In this document: positions 1 to 8,852 of the stretch, in pieces
Layout: each line of letters opens with the position of its first letter
Position numbering within the stretch: position 1 is the first letter of the stretch
Origin: JBFMHP01 sp040752855
GTDB lineage: Bacteria > Pseudomonadota > Gammaproteobacteria > RBG-16-57-12
Assembly (NCBI GenBank): GCA_040752855.1
Contig: JBFMHP010000026.1
Span: forward strand, 1-64,000
Reading direction: 5' to 3'
DNA length: 64,000 bases
Notes under the pieces: model-generated
The model's database searches: none
What the model saw: only the letters and a program-made list of their open reading frames with translations
Told to the model about the DNA's origin: nothing
Translations under genes and position numbers: made by a program

Positions 1-127
1 ACGCTGATCCTGCGACTGAGGCGAAACACGTTTTATGCTATACGAAGAATGGGAAAAATACTGGAATTACAGGGGCGAGCCGCTATGAAATCACAGTTTT
101 TCGCCCACACGATTCCGCGCTGATCCA

Positions 128-165
128 CAAAAACTAAAAGGCCGAAGGGTGAACACCCCTCGGCC
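128..165 (-). terminator. Rho-independent terminator of the multihaem cytochrome gene
   Basis: A 12-bp stem with one mismatch (arms 140-151 and 154-165) is followed, read on the minus strand, by a T-rich tract (TTTTAGTTTTT). It lies just after the stop codon of the minus-strand cytochrome gene, so it most likely ends that transcript. Confidence 0.8.
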
Positions 166-198
166 AGTTATGAGCACTCGGTTCACTGGCGGGTCTAC

Positions 199-1638
199 TT
201 AATCGCTATCACCCCCGCCGCGACCATAGTAACCACCGCTGTAATTATATTTGTAGCGACGGTCTCCATCGGAGTCACCCCCGTAGTGGTTACCCCACCA
301 ACCACCCCAGCCTCCGGAGGTGCCGCCTGATGTTCCACCTGTGGTGCCGCCGCCGGTCGTTCCCCCTGTCGTGCCTCCGGTCGTGCCGCCGGTACCGCAG
401 GTGCCATCACCACCCAAGGCGTTGGAGATGCAGGAGATCTGTGCGGCGGTCAGAGACGGGAAGAAGGCCGCCATCGGTCCCGCCGCGCCGGCGTTGATGC
501 GCGCGACGGTCGCTCCCCGCTTGGCGCTGGTCGCCAGCGGGCCGTGACAACCTTGGCAGTTGGCGGCATACAGCGCCGCACCGTCAAGACCCGCACCGCC
601 AGTCGTGCCTCCGGTTGTGCCACCCGTCGTTCCACCGGTGGTGCCTCCAGTGGTTCCACCCGAGGTGCTGGTACCGCCAGAGACACCACAGATACCGTCG
701 GGGCCGTCAATCTGCGACAACAGGGCCGCCTCGGTCATGCCCGCATTCATGGCCATGCGTGCCGGCCAGCCGTTGGAACGATTGATGCACACATTGGCGC
801 TGGCATTCCCGCCGGCGCCGGTGTAATCCGGCCGCCTGCCGGAGTGACAGGCCGCGCTGCAGGCCGTCGGTATCGAGCCATCGTTGGTGCCGCCACCGGT
901 CGTGCCTCCGGTTGTGCCCCCCGTCGTTCCACCCGTCCCGCACGTGCCATCACCACCCAGGGCATTGGAGATGCAGGAGATCTGCGCCGCGGTCAGAGAC
1001 GGGAAGAAGGCCGCCATCGGTCCCGCCGCGCCGGCGTTGATGCGTGCGACGGTCGCTCCCCGCTTGGCGCTGGTCGCCAGCGGTCCATGACAGCCTTGGC
1101 AGTTGGCAGCATACAGCGCGGGGCCGTCAAGGCCCGCTCCGCCAGTGGTGCCTCCCGTGGTTCCACCGGAGGTGCCGCCCGTCGTGCCGCCTGAACCGCC
1201 ATAGCCACCGTGGTAATAGCCATAGTCATCACTGTCACCATAGCCGCCATCATCGCTATCATCATAGTGATAACCGCCGGTCGTGGTCCCGCCACACGGA
1301 CCTTCATAATCCCACTCCTTGCCGTGACACGTGCGGCAACCGGGGCCGGGCAGCCCGCCGGCATTCGCCCCGCCCGCGGTCAGGCTGTGGCAGACAGTAC
1401 ACGCCGGTGTTCCGCCGCCGATGCCGCAACCCGGGCTCACCTCCTCCATCAGATCACGATGCGCCTCAAATGGATAAAAGGCCAACCCACGATTAACGTT
1501 GCGGTAAATCGCCTGCATTGTTTGACAGTTCGAACCACACATACGGTAATTGCCACGTTCAGGTTCATCGGCACGGGCCGAACCCCCCCACGCAGCGAGC
1601 CCAACCGCTGCCGATAAGATCAATAAATTGGTACGCAT
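199..1638 (-). CDS. Secreted multihaem c-type cytochrome with Gly-Thr repeat linkers and a duplicated module
   Basis: About 479 residues. The ATG at 1638 is preferred over an in-frame TTG at 1653 because GAGAGGTGAG sits just upstream as ribosome-binding site. An N-terminal signal peptide ends near ARA/DEP, so the product is exported. Haem-binding motifs are CTVCH (about residue 80), CRTCH (101) and CQGCH twice (180 and 361), plus an unusual CSAACH (CX3CH) at about 260. An 84-residue module around CQGCH occurs twice with one residue difference. The modules are joined by GGTTGG linkers, and the C-terminus is rich in Gly, Tyr, Trp and Asp. This architecture suggests an extracytoplasmic electron carrier, perhaps at the cell surface. 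I recognise no named family beyond class I-like cytochrome c modules. The gene stands alone with its own terminator. Confidence 0.85.
   Translation of the reverse strand: MRTNLLILSAAVGLAAWGGSARADEPERGNYRMCGSNCQTMQAIYRNVNRGLAFYPFEAHRDLMEEVSPGCGIGGGTPACTVCHSLTAGGANAGGLPGPGCRTCHGKEWDYEGPCGGTTTGGYHYDDSDDGGYGDSDDYGYYHGGYGGSGGTTGGTSGGTTGGTTGGAGLDGPALYAANCQGCHGPLATSAKRGATVARINAGAAGPMAAFFPSLTAAQISCISNALGGDGTCGTGGTTGGTTGGTTGGGTNDGSIPTACSAACHSGRRPDYTGAGGNASANVCINRSNGWPARMAMNAGMTEAALLSQIDGPDGICGVSGGTSTSGGTTGGTTGGTTGGTTGGTTGGAGLDGAALYAANCQGCHGPLATSAKRGATVARINAGAAGPMAAFFPSLTAAQISCISNALGGDGTCGTGGTTGGTTGGTTGGGTTGGTSGGTSGGWGGWWGNHYGGDSDGDRRYKYNYSGGYYGRGGGDSD
343..594 (-). repeat. Intragenic duplicated cytochrome module, copy 2
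   Basis: This stretch encodes the second copy of the 84-residue CQGCH module. Its DNA is nearly identical to 886-1137, with scattered third-position differences, which points to a recent duplication or gene conversion inside the gene. GGTTGG-encoding repeats flank it on both sides. Confidence 0.85.
886..1137 (-). repeat. Intragenic duplicated cytochrome module, copy 1
   Basis: First copy (nearer the N-terminus) of the module repeated at 343-594. The two proteins differ by a single visible residue (GPAL versus GAAL). A different module with the CX3CH motif lies between the copies. Confidence 0.85.
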
Positions 1639-2653
1639 ACACTCACCTCTCAATCATTAGGTTGAAAGACAGCTGCGTCATCTCGAGAAGGATTACTGGG
1701 AATACACTGCCGGAGCCCCCAACCGCCCTCCCCAAGCGATGGCACACACCACACCGCGGTTGCGCGAGCCAGCATTCAAAACACTCGCGTGCGCGTTTAT
1801 TGCATGAAACAGTTAGACGAAATGTGCGCCGTAAAGCGGCCGATGTTTGCTCAAAGACTACCGCCGAAGAGATGCTCAAGCGAAAGAACTTCTACTCCGC
1901 GCGTTGGAACGGCGCATCGTACCGCGCTCCGCGAAGGCCGCGCACGCACTGCTCTATTCCACATCAGTATGGATTGTTGCAAAGACTTACCCCCACTTGC
2001 ATATCGAGGCCTTCAACAGCACACTTCTTGCTGGAATTTCAGCCGTCTCCGGCCCCGCAACATGCACAAGCGTAGCAGTGCAAAATGACAAGTCAAGGAA
2101 CCGGCCTCGTATCCGTCAGCAGATTTTCTCGTCGCATGAAGGCAAAAAGCGAACTCAATCACAGATCTTCCAGGCACGGATCACGTCAACCGGGAAGGAC
2201 GTTGGCGCGGCAAACCGCAAATGAATTATCGGCGGCGAATGGCGAATGAAATTTTGAAACAAGCAATTTTTGTGAAAATATTCGTCGCGATCGCAAGAAG
2301 ATCAAAAACCTGCACCAAATTTCCGGAGACGGATTTCAACGAAATTATTAACACGGATATTTCACCACGGATCGTGCGAGGGTGCGTAAGGCATTGAAGA
2401 TTCGGGACGCACGGAGCTTTGACGGTGAAGGCATAGTCGACACTATGTCGAACCGGCAAAAGCGAGTACGTCACGATGATTCAATGAATTACACGACCGC
2501 AGTAGATTCGTGGCGAAACATCCGGGTTTATCAAGAAGTTTCATGGTCGATCGCAGCGCAACATCGCCAAGAAAAGCACGGGCATGACGAAATCAGAATG
2601 GAAATCGATCAAAAAAACGGTAAAAAAAATAAACGATGGGCACCGACAGCCGC
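1639..2653. other. Gene-poor 1-kb stretch
   Basis: I find no supported gene here. Possible reading frames on both strands lack ribosome-binding sites, are rich in Arg, Cys and Ser and resemble no family. Base composition is more AT-rich towards 2220-2640 than in the neighbouring genes. The stretch separates two minus-strand units, so 1639-1750 should hold the cytochrome promoter and 2600-2653 the 3' end of the plsC transcript. No clear hairpin terminator was seen after plsC. Confidence 0.5.
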
Positions 2654-3376
2654 TCAGCGAGAACGTAGCGTGCTGATCTCGGCGGCGGCGCCTTCGATCC
2701 AGGCCTCAGCCTCGGCGTTGATCTCCGCGGCAGTCTTGCCTTCAGTGGTGATAAGTGGACCGAATACGATCTTGATGGTGCCGGGGCGCTTGATGAATTG
2801 GCGCCGACCCCAGTATTCGCCGGCGTTATGCGCCACCGGCAGCACCTTGAAGCCGCCGCTGCGCTCGGCCAATACCGCGCCGCCGATGCCATAGCGCACG
2901 CGTTCACCGGGCGCAACGCGCGTGCCCTCCGGGAAGATAACGACCCATTGACCATCACGTAACCGCTGCACACCTTGATCAACAATCTGGAACACCGCTT
3001 TGCGCCCTGCGCCGCGCTGGATAGCAATCGGCTTCAACAGTGCAAGCCCCCAACCGAAGACCGGCACCCATAGTAGTTCGCGCTTGAGCACCCACACTTG
3101 CGGCGGCAACAGCACCTGCATGATCAAGGTTTCCCAAGTCGACTGATGTTTGCAGAAAACGATCACTGGTTCTTGCGGAATGTTCTCGCGGCCCTCGACC
3201 ACATAATCGAGCTTACAGGTAACGCGCAACCACCAGATGTTGAAGCGCGCCCACTGACTGATCCAACCGTAGCGGATCCTATATGAAAACGGCGCACAGA
3301 AGAATCCGACAAACACCACTACACTAAGCGCAAGAATAGAACCGATGCTGAATAACAACGAGCGCAACCACAACAT
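2654..3376 (-). CDS. plsC: 1-acyl-sn-glycerol-3-phosphate acyltransferase
   Basis: Transfers a second acyl chain to lysophosphatidic acid to form phosphatidic acid, the precursor of membrane phospholipids, at the inner membrane. The 240-residue protein has an N-terminal hydrophobic segment, the acyltransferase block HQSTWE (the H-x4-acidic motif) near residue 75, and the FPEGTR motif near residue 150. The ATG at 3376 overlaps the gmhB stop by one base (TGATG), which suggests translational coupling; a GTG three bases earlier is the alternative. It is the last gene of the glyQ-glyS-gmhB-plsC unit, an order also known from Pseudomonas. Confidence 0.93.
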   Translation of the reverse strand: MLWLRSLLFSIGSILALSVVVFVGFFCAPFSYRIRYGWISQWARFNIWWLRVTCKLDYVVEGRENIPQEPVIVFCKHQSTWETLIMQVLLPPQVWVLKRELLWVPVFGWGLALLKPIAIQRGAGRKAVFQIVDQGVQRLRDGQWVVIFPEGTRVAPGERVRYGIGGAVLAERSGGFKVLPVAHNAGEYWGRRQFIKRPGTIKIVFGPLITTEGKTAAEINAEAEAWIEGAAAEISTLRSR

Positions 3377-3933
3377 CACAATCTTCCTTTTTGTTCGGAC
3401 AACAGTGCGTCCGCCACGGCGGACAGATCGGTATAGATCACAACGTCATCGAGTCCTTCGCCTTTGGCGAGGGTTCGCTCACCTTTACCGGTGCGCACCA
3501 GAATCGGGCGCGCACCCACAGAACGTGCGGCTTGCAGATCGCGCAGCGAGTCTCCCACCGCCGGCACACCGGCGAGATCGATATTGAAAGCACTGGCGAT
3601 TTGCCGCAGCAACCCCGGCTTGGGCTTGCGGCAATCACAACGGTCTTCCGGCCCGTGGGGGCAAAAAAAGATTCCGGCGAGCTGCGCGCCACGCTCACTC
3701 AAGGCATGACGCAGTTTTGCGTGCATCGCCTCCAGTGTGGCGAGGTCGAAATAACCGCGCGCGATGCCTGATTGGTTGGTGGCCACGACGATTTGATAAC
3801 CGGCCTGATACAAGCGCACCATGGCCTCGATACTGCCGGGGATGAATACAAACTCTTCCAGCGACTTGATGTACTCGTCGGAATCGTAATTGATCACGCC
3901 ATCGCGATCGAGGATGATCCACTTCGCTGCCAT
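3376..3933 (-). CDS. gmhB: D-glycero-beta-D-manno-heptose 1,7-bisphosphate 7-phosphatase
   Basis: Removes the 7-phosphate in ADP-heptose synthesis for the LPS inner core; cytoplasmic. The 185-residue HAD-superfamily phosphatase shows the nucleophile motif DRDGVIN near the N-terminus, motif II in TNQSG, a zinc-binding Cys/His loop (CPHG...CDCRKPKPG) typical of GmhB, and the C-terminal motif GDSLRD. Length matches the family. The start is 14 bases after the glyS stop and its stop overlaps plsC, so it is cotranscribed with both. Confidence 0.93.
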   Translation of the reverse strand: MAAKWIILDRDGVINYDSDEYIKSLEEFVFIPGSIEAMVRLYQAGYQIVVATNQSGIARGYFDLATLEAMHAKLRHALSERGAQLAGIFFCPHGPEDRCDCRKPKPGLLRQIASAFNIDLAGVPAVGDSLRDLQAARSVGARPILVRTGKGERTLAKGEGLDDVVIYTDLSAVADALLSEQKGRL

Positions 3934-3947
3934 GCGCTTCCGCTCGC

Positions 3948-6020
3948 TTACTGCAACCGTGACAGATCGGCCACGCGCAGGAACAGGCCGTGCAGCGTGT
4001 TGAGCAAGGCCAAGCGGTTGTCGCGCAGCTTGGCGTCTTCGGCCATCACCATCACCCCGTCGAAGAAGGCATCAACCGGCGCGCGCAGACCGGCGAGGCG
4101 CTGCAAGGCCGCGGTGTAATCGCGCTGATCGAACAGCGCATGCACCTCGCCGACCAATGCCTGCACGGCCTTGGCGAGCGCTTGTTCGGCCGGCTCTTGC
4201 AACAGCGCTGCGTTCATTTGCGCCGGCAATGCGCCTTCGGCTTTCTTCAAGATATTGGAGATGCGCTTGTTGGCCGCCGCCAGGCTCTCGGCTTCGGGCA
4301 GTGCGCGGAAGGCCTGCACCGCCAGGATGCGACGGGCGAAGTCATACGGTTGCGTCGGGCGGCGCGCGGAGACCGCATCGAACACATCGGCGCCGACGCC
4401 TTGATCGTGATAATAGGCGCGCAGACGTTCCATCATGAAATCGAACACCGGCGCGGCGACCTTCTTGTCGCTGATCTTGTCGCCATAGTTTTGCGCGGCA
4501 GTGTGCAGCAATTGCAGCAGATCGAGTTCCAGTTTCTGTTCGATGCAGATGCGCAACACGCCGAGCGCGGCGCGGCGCAGCGCGAACGGGTCTTTGTCGC
4601 CGCTCGGGATCTGGCCGATGCCGAAGATGCCGACCAGGGTGTCGAGCTTGTCGGCAATCGCCACCGCCTGGCCGATGCCGCCCTGCGGCAGCGCATCACC
4701 GGCAAAGCGCGGCATGTACTGCTCGTCCAGCGCGCGGGCCACCTCGGCATGCTCGCCGTCGTGCGCGGCGTAATAGCGCCCCATGATGCCCTGCAGCTCG
4801 GGGAACTCGAGCACCATGTTGGTCATCAGGTCGCACTTGGACAACAGCGCGGCGCGCGCGGCATGCAGCTCATTCGCCCCGATGGCCGCGGCGGTGTTGC
4901 GCGCAAGTTTTTCCACGCGCGTGACCTTGTCGTGGAGCGTACCGAGCTGATTCTGGAACACCACGTTCTTCAGCGCGTCCAGATGTGAATCGAGCCGCTT
5001 CTTGCGGTCCTGATTCCAGAAGAAATCCGCATCCGAGAGGCGCGGGCGTATCACGCGCTCGTTGCCATCGCGCACCGCTTGTGGATTGCTACTCACGATG
5101 TTACTGATGGTGATGAAATGCGGCAGCAGTTTTCCATTGGAATCGACCACATGAAAATATTTCTGATTGCCCTTCATGGTGCTGATCAGGGCCTCGGCCG
5201 GCACCTCGAGGAAGCGAGTTTCGAAATTGCCAACCACCGCCTGCGGCCACTCCACCATGGAAGTGACTTCATCGAGTAGGTCTTCATCGATGACCGCCTG
5301 GCCCTTGAGCTTGGCGGCGGCCTCGAGCACCTGCGCGCGCACTGCCTCGCGGCGCGCGGCGAAATCCGGCATCACAAAGCCCTCGGTTTCGAGCAGCGGT
5401 GCGTAGGCTGCCGGTTCACCGATGATCAAGGTCTGAGGATGGTGGAAACGATGGCCACGGGTCTCGCGCCCGGCCTTGATGCCAAGGATATGCGCATCAA
5501 CCACATCCGCGCCGAGCAGCATCACCACCCAGTGCACGGGACGCACGAATTCGGTCTTGAGACTGCCCCAACGCATGCGCTTGGGGATCGGCAGTTGATC
5601 GAGCGATGCCTGCACGATCTCAGGGATCAGCTTGGCGGTCGGCTCGCCCTTTTGCTTATGACGAAACACCAGCCAGGCGCCCTTATCGGTCTCAAGCTTC
5701 TCCAGCGCCGCTACATCCACGCCGCAGGAACGGGCGAAGCCTTGTAAGGCCTTAGAGGGATTGCCTTCCTCATCGAAGGCCGCCTGCATGGCAGGGCCGC
5801 GGCGCTCGACTTCTTTGTCCGGCTGCGACACGGAAAGATTTTTAATCCACAACGCCAGGCGGCGCGGTGCGGCATACACGGTGACATCGCCAAAGTGCAG
5901 ATCTGCCTTGCGCAGGCCTTCCACCACACCGCTGGCGAAGGCCGCGGACAAACGTTTCAACGCCTTCGGTGGCAGCTCCTCGGTGCCGATCTCGACTAGG
6001 AAATCCTTGCGCGCGTTCAT
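3948..6020 (-). CDS. glyS: Glycyl-tRNA synthetase beta subunit
   Basis: Together with GlyQ it forms the alpha2-beta2 glycyl-tRNA synthetase; the beta subunit contributes tRNA recognition. The 690-residue protein opens with the family signature LVEIGTEELPPKAL and ends with a DALR-type anticodon-binding region (NRLALLNTLHGLF), giving full length for the family. Its start overlaps the end of glyQ by four bases (ATGA), consistent with coupled translation in equal amounts. Confidence 0.97.
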   Translation of the reverse strand: MNARKDFLVEIGTEELPPKALKRLSAAFASGVVEGLRKADLHFGDVTVYAAPRRLALWIKNLSVSQPDKEVERRGPAMQAAFDEEGNPSKALQGFARSCGVDVAALEKLETDKGAWLVFRHKQKGEPTAKLIPEIVQASLDQLPIPKRMRWGSLKTEFVRPVHWVVMLLGADVVDAHILGIKAGRETRGHRFHHPQTLIIGEPAAYAPLLETEGFVMPDFAARREAVRAQVLEAAAKLKGQAVIDEDLLDEVTSMVEWPQAVVGNFETRFLEVPAEALISTMKGNQKYFHVVDSNGKLLPHFITISNIVSSNPQAVRDGNERVIRPRLSDADFFWNQDRKKRLDSHLDALKNVVFQNQLGTLHDKVTRVEKLARNTAAAIGANELHAARAALLSKCDLMTNMVLEFPELQGIMGRYYAAHDGEHAEVARALDEQYMPRFAGDALPQGGIGQAVAIADKLDTLVGIFGIGQIPSGDKDPFALRRAALGVLRICIEQKLELDLLQLLHTAAQNYGDKISDKKVAAPVFDFMMERLRAYYHDQGVGADVFDAVSARRPTQPYDFARRILAVQAFRALPEAESLAAANKRISNILKKAEGALPAQMNAALLQEPAEQALAKAVQALVGEVHALFDQRDYTAALQRLAGLRAPVDAFFDGVMVMAEDAKLRDNRLALLNTLHGLFLRVADLSRLQ

Positions 6021-6931
6021 TGGGCACCTCCCTGCACCATCGGAAAGCCCAGGGCTTCGCGGCGGTCGTAATAGGCCTGCGCCACGGCGCGGGCGAGATT
6101 GCGCACGCGGCCGATGTAGCGCGCGCGTTCGGTGACCGAGATCGCATGGCGCGCATCGAGCAGATTGAAGGTATGCGAGGCCTTGAGCACCATCTCATAG
6201 GCCGGCAGCGGCAGACCCGCCTCGATCAGCTTGTTGCTCTCGCGCTCGCAAGTGGCAAACCATGCGAACAGTGACTCGACATCGGCATGCTCGAAGTTGT
6301 AGGCCGACATTTCCACCTCGTTCTGATGATAGACATCGCCGTAGGTCACCCGGCCGAGCGGGCCGTCGGCCCACACCAGATCGTAGACGCTCTGCACATT
6401 CTGCAGATACATCGCGATGCGCTCCAGGCCATAGGTGATCTCGCCGGTGACCGGCGCGCACTCCAGGCCGCCAACCTGCTGGAAATAGGTAAACTGCGTG
6501 ACCTCCATGCCGTTCAACCACACCTCCCAGCCCAGCCCCCAGGCGCCGAGCGTGGGGGACTCCCAGTTGTCTTCCACGAAACGGATGTCGTGTTCGAGGG
6601 TGTCGATGCCGAGCATGCGCAGCGAGCCGAGGTACAGCTCCTGGATATCGAGCGGCGAGGGTTTGATCACCACCTGGAACTGGTAGTAGTGCTGCAAGCG
6701 GTTGGGATTCTCGCCGTAGCGGCCGTCGGTCGGGCGGCGCGAGGGCTGCACATAGGCCGCGCTCCAGGGCTCAGGACCGATGGCGCGCAGAAAGGTCGCT
6801 GGATGGAAGGTGCCCGCGCCCACTTCCATATCGTAGGGTTGCAGGATCACACAGCCCTGGCCGGCCCAGTATTCCTGCAGCGCCAGAATCAGCCCCTGAA
6901 AGGTTTTTACATCATGCCTTGGTTTGGACAT
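6017..6931 (-). CDS. glyQ: Glycyl-tRNA synthetase alpha subunit
   Basis: Catalytic subunit that activates glycine and charges tRNA-Gly with GlyS. The 304-residue protein carries the conserved N-terminal block TFQGLILALQEYWAGQGC followed by QPYDMEVGAGTFHPATFLR, and the downstream motif EVWLNGMEVTQFTYFQQ. It is the first gene of the glyQ-glyS-gmhB-plsC unit. A convincing promoter lies at 6990-7018. Confidence 0.97.
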   Translation of the reverse strand: MSKPRHDVKTFQGLILALQEYWAGQGCVILQPYDMEVGAGTFHPATFLRAIGPEPWSAAYVQPSRRPTDGRYGENPNRLQHYYQFQVVIKPSPLDIQELYLGSLRMLGIDTLEHDIRFVEDNWESPTLGAWGLGWEVWLNGMEVTQFTYFQQVGGLECAPVTGEITYGLERIAMYLQNVQSVYDLVWADGPLGRVTYGDVYHQNEVEMSAYNFEHADVESLFAWFATCERESNKLIEAGLPLPAYEMVLKASHTFNLLDARHAISVTERARYIGRVRNLARAVAQAYYDRREALGFPMVQGGAQ

Positions 6932-6989
6932 AGCCCCGACCTTTGATCGATTAGCGCCGCATATCCGGCGGATTTCTCCAAAGCGCGGT

Positions 6990-7018
6990 AGTATAACGCG
7001 CCACCTCCTTCTTGATAA
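6990..7018 (-). promoter_or_regulatory. Probable sigma-70 promoter of glyQ
   Basis: On the minus strand TTATCA (-35) and TATACT (-10) are separated by 17 bases and lie about 60 bases upstream of the glyQ start. The match overlaps the region just before the divergent glycosyltransferase gene, which supports starting that gene downstream at 7048. Confidence 0.55.
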
Positions 7019-7047
7019 GGGTATCGCTCCGGACGATACTGGCGGGC

Positions 7048-8133
7048 ATGCCGCATCTTTTCGTCAGCATCTCGTATCACGGCTTTGGCCACATCGCGCA
7101 AACCGCCGCCGCGGTCAACGCCCTGCGTGCGCAGTGGCCAGCACTGCAATTGACGATTCAATGCGCCGCACCACTGGCGCTGCTGGAGAACTGGTTCGTC
7201 GGCACTTTCGCCCACCAACGACGCGCCACTGATTTCGGCATGCTGATGCACAATGCCGTTGATGTGAACCGCGCCGACAGTCTCGCCGCCTATCGCGCCT
7301 TGCACGAGGACTGGCACGCGCAGATCGAACGCGAAGCGGAGCAAATCGCGGCATGCCGGCCGGATCTGGTGCTGGCGAATATCTCTTATCTCAGCCTGGC
7401 CGCCGCAGACCGCGCCGGGATACCTGCCGTGGGCCTGTGCTCCTTGAACTGGGCCGACATCCTCGCTGGCTATTGCGCGGACTTGCCCGAATTCGCACCC
7501 ATCTATCAGCAGATGATCACCGCCTACAACAGCGCGCGCTGTTTCCTGCGCCCGACACCGGGCATGCTGATGGCACACCTCGACAATCTCCGCCCGATCG
7601 GTCCGCTGGCACGCCTGGGCCGCGATCAGCGCGGCCTCTTGAAACAGCGCCTCGGGCTGAATGAAAACTGCCGCCTGATCCTGGTTGGCCTGGGCGGTAT
7701 CCCCACTGAATTGTCCATCGATGACTGGCCGCAACGCGATGACCTCCACTGGCTGATTCCGGATGACTGGCAGACCCGCCATCCCAAGGCCGCATCATTT
7801 TCCCGCTGCGGACTGACATTCATCGATCTGCTGGCCTCATGCGATGCGCTGTTGACCAAACCCGGCTACGGCAGCTTCGCCGAGGCCGCCTGTAATAGCG
7901 TGCCAGTACTCTACGTCAGCCGCCGGGACTGGCCGGAAGAGCCCTATCTGGTAGAGTGGCTACACCAACATAATCGCAGCCTGGAGATCAGCCGCGCGCA
8001 GTTGATCAGAGGAGATTTGCTGGAGAGTTTTGAAGAGGTAAGCAGACTGTCAAAGGCGCCGGCTCCAAAACCGACCGGTGCGGCTGAGGCCGCAGCGATC
8101 CTGGGCCATGAATTGCTAAAACGTACCAAATGA
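7048..8133 (+). CDS. MurG-like (GT28-type) glycosyltransferase, substrate unknown
   Basis: A 361-residue protein with two Rossmann-like halves. The N-terminus has a glycine-containing loop after the first strand (SYHGFGHIAQT), as in MurG and MGDG-synthase-like enzymes. The C-terminal half has a nucleotide-sugar type block (DALLTKPGYGSFAEAA) close in form to the donor-binding loop of GT28 enzymes. No membrane segment is evident. The ATG at 7048 is chosen because the upstream in-frame start at 7012 lies inside the divergent glyQ promoter. It is not MurG itself, and nearby genes do not reveal the acceptor. It may modify a lipid or a small metabolite. Confidence 0.65.
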   Translation: MPHLFVSISYHGFGHIAQTAAAVNALRAQWPALQLTIQCAAPLALLENWFVGTFAHQRRATDFGMLMHNAVDVNRADSLAAYRALHEDWHAQIEREAEQIAACRPDLVLANISYLSLAAADRAGIPAVGLCSLNWADILAGYCADLPEFAPIYQQMITAYNSARCFLRPTPGMLMAHLDNLRPIGPLARLGRDQRGLLKQRLGLNENCRLILVGLGGIPTELSIDDWPQRDDLHWLIPDDWQTRHPKAASFSRCGLTFIDLLASCDALLTKPGYGSFAEAACNSVPVLYVSRRDWPEEPYLVEWLHQHNRSLEISRAQLIRGDLLESFEEVSRLSKAPAPKPTGAAEAAAILGHELLKRTK

Positions 8134-8155
8134 AGAGGGGGCTTGCGCCCCCTCT
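8134..8155. terminator. Hairpin between convergent genes
   Basis: A perfect 9-bp GC-rich stem (arms 8134-8142 and 8147-8155, loop TTGC) begins right after the stop codon of the glycosyltransferase and ends a few bases before the stop codon of the HU gene on the other strand. There is no good T tract on either side, so its efficiency is uncertain. Confidence 0.6.
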
Positions 8156-8161
8156 GCGGTG

Positions 8162-8569
8162 TTACTTGGCGGCGTCCTTCAGACCCTTCAGCGCCAGGAT
8201 CTTCACGACGTTGCGGGCCGGCTTGGCCTTGAACATCACTTCTTCCTTGGTGAACGGGTTGATGCCCTTGCGTGCCTTGGTGGCCGGCTTGCGGATCACC
8301 TTGACCTTGAACAGGCCGGGCATGGTGAACGACTGGGCGCCGTTCTTGTTCACATGCGCGCCGATCACGCCGGACAGTTCGGCCAGGATGTTCTGTACGT
8401 CTTTCTTGGAAACATTGGTGCGTTCTGCCAGGGTGCTTACCAGTTGAGTCTTGGTGTAGGCATCCTTGACCGCCTTCAGAGGCGCAAGTGCTTTCACGGG
8501 TGCTGCCTTCTTCGGAGCAGCTTTCTTAGGTGCCGCCGTCTTTTTTACTGATTTGCTTTTTGTCGCCAT
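8162..8569 (-). CDS. HU-family nucleoid protein with a Lys/Ala/Pro-rich N-terminal extension
   Basis: The 135-residue protein has a basic tail of about 40 residues built from KKAAP-type repeats, followed by an HU/IHF domain: TKTQLVSTLAERTNVSKKDV in the helical dimer part and RKGINPFTKEE, the form of the HU DNA-binding arm signature. It probably bends and compacts DNA as a dimer; the tail, reminiscent of histone H1 C-termini, may add non-specific DNA binding. The start is supported by AGGAGGGG seven bases before the ATG. The gene is monocistronic and convergent with the glycosyltransferase gene. Confidence 0.88.
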   Translation of the reverse strand: MATKSKSVKKTAAPKKAAPKKAAPVKALAPLKAVKDAYTKTQLVSTLAERTNVSKKDVQNILAELSGVIGAHVNKNGAQSFTMPGLFKVKVIRKPATKARKGINPFTKEEVMFKAKPARNVVKILALKGLKDAAK

Positions 8570-8852
8570 TTAGGCCCCTCCTGATGAGATGTCGAACTTA
8601 ATTGAACACGATTTTTTCTGACACACTGCAAGCCGCACAACTCTTTCAGTGTCTAGCATGCGCGTGAAACCATCGTCATGCGGTAGCCACAGAATTTAAA
8701 CGCAAGCGCGCGCCAACGCAACTTTTTTGCATCAAAAAAACGCGTTTGAGCCTGAAAAAACAGTATTGAGGGGATGTTTCGGGTTGGACGCGGCGGCTTT
8801 CTCGGCTTTCGTGCGCATCTGCATCTCTGTCGCCGCGCGCACAAAAAAGCGC

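Noticed and set aside
343..1137. CRISPR-like array
   Set aside because: The repeats code for GGTTGG linkers and a cytochrome module in frame; there are no regular spacers or cas genes.
544..1194. 216-residue plus-strand frame opposite the multihaem cytochrome
   Set aside because: Low-complexity antisense shadow of the GGTTGG repeats, without start signals.
1643..1879. Minus-strand reading frame with a CGVCH haem motif just upstream of the multihaem cytochrome
   Set aside because: No signal peptide, no ribosome-binding site, and it overlaps the start of the cytochrome gene; the motif is probably chance.
3990..4988. 332-residue plus-strand frame
   Set aside because: Antisense shadow of glyS.
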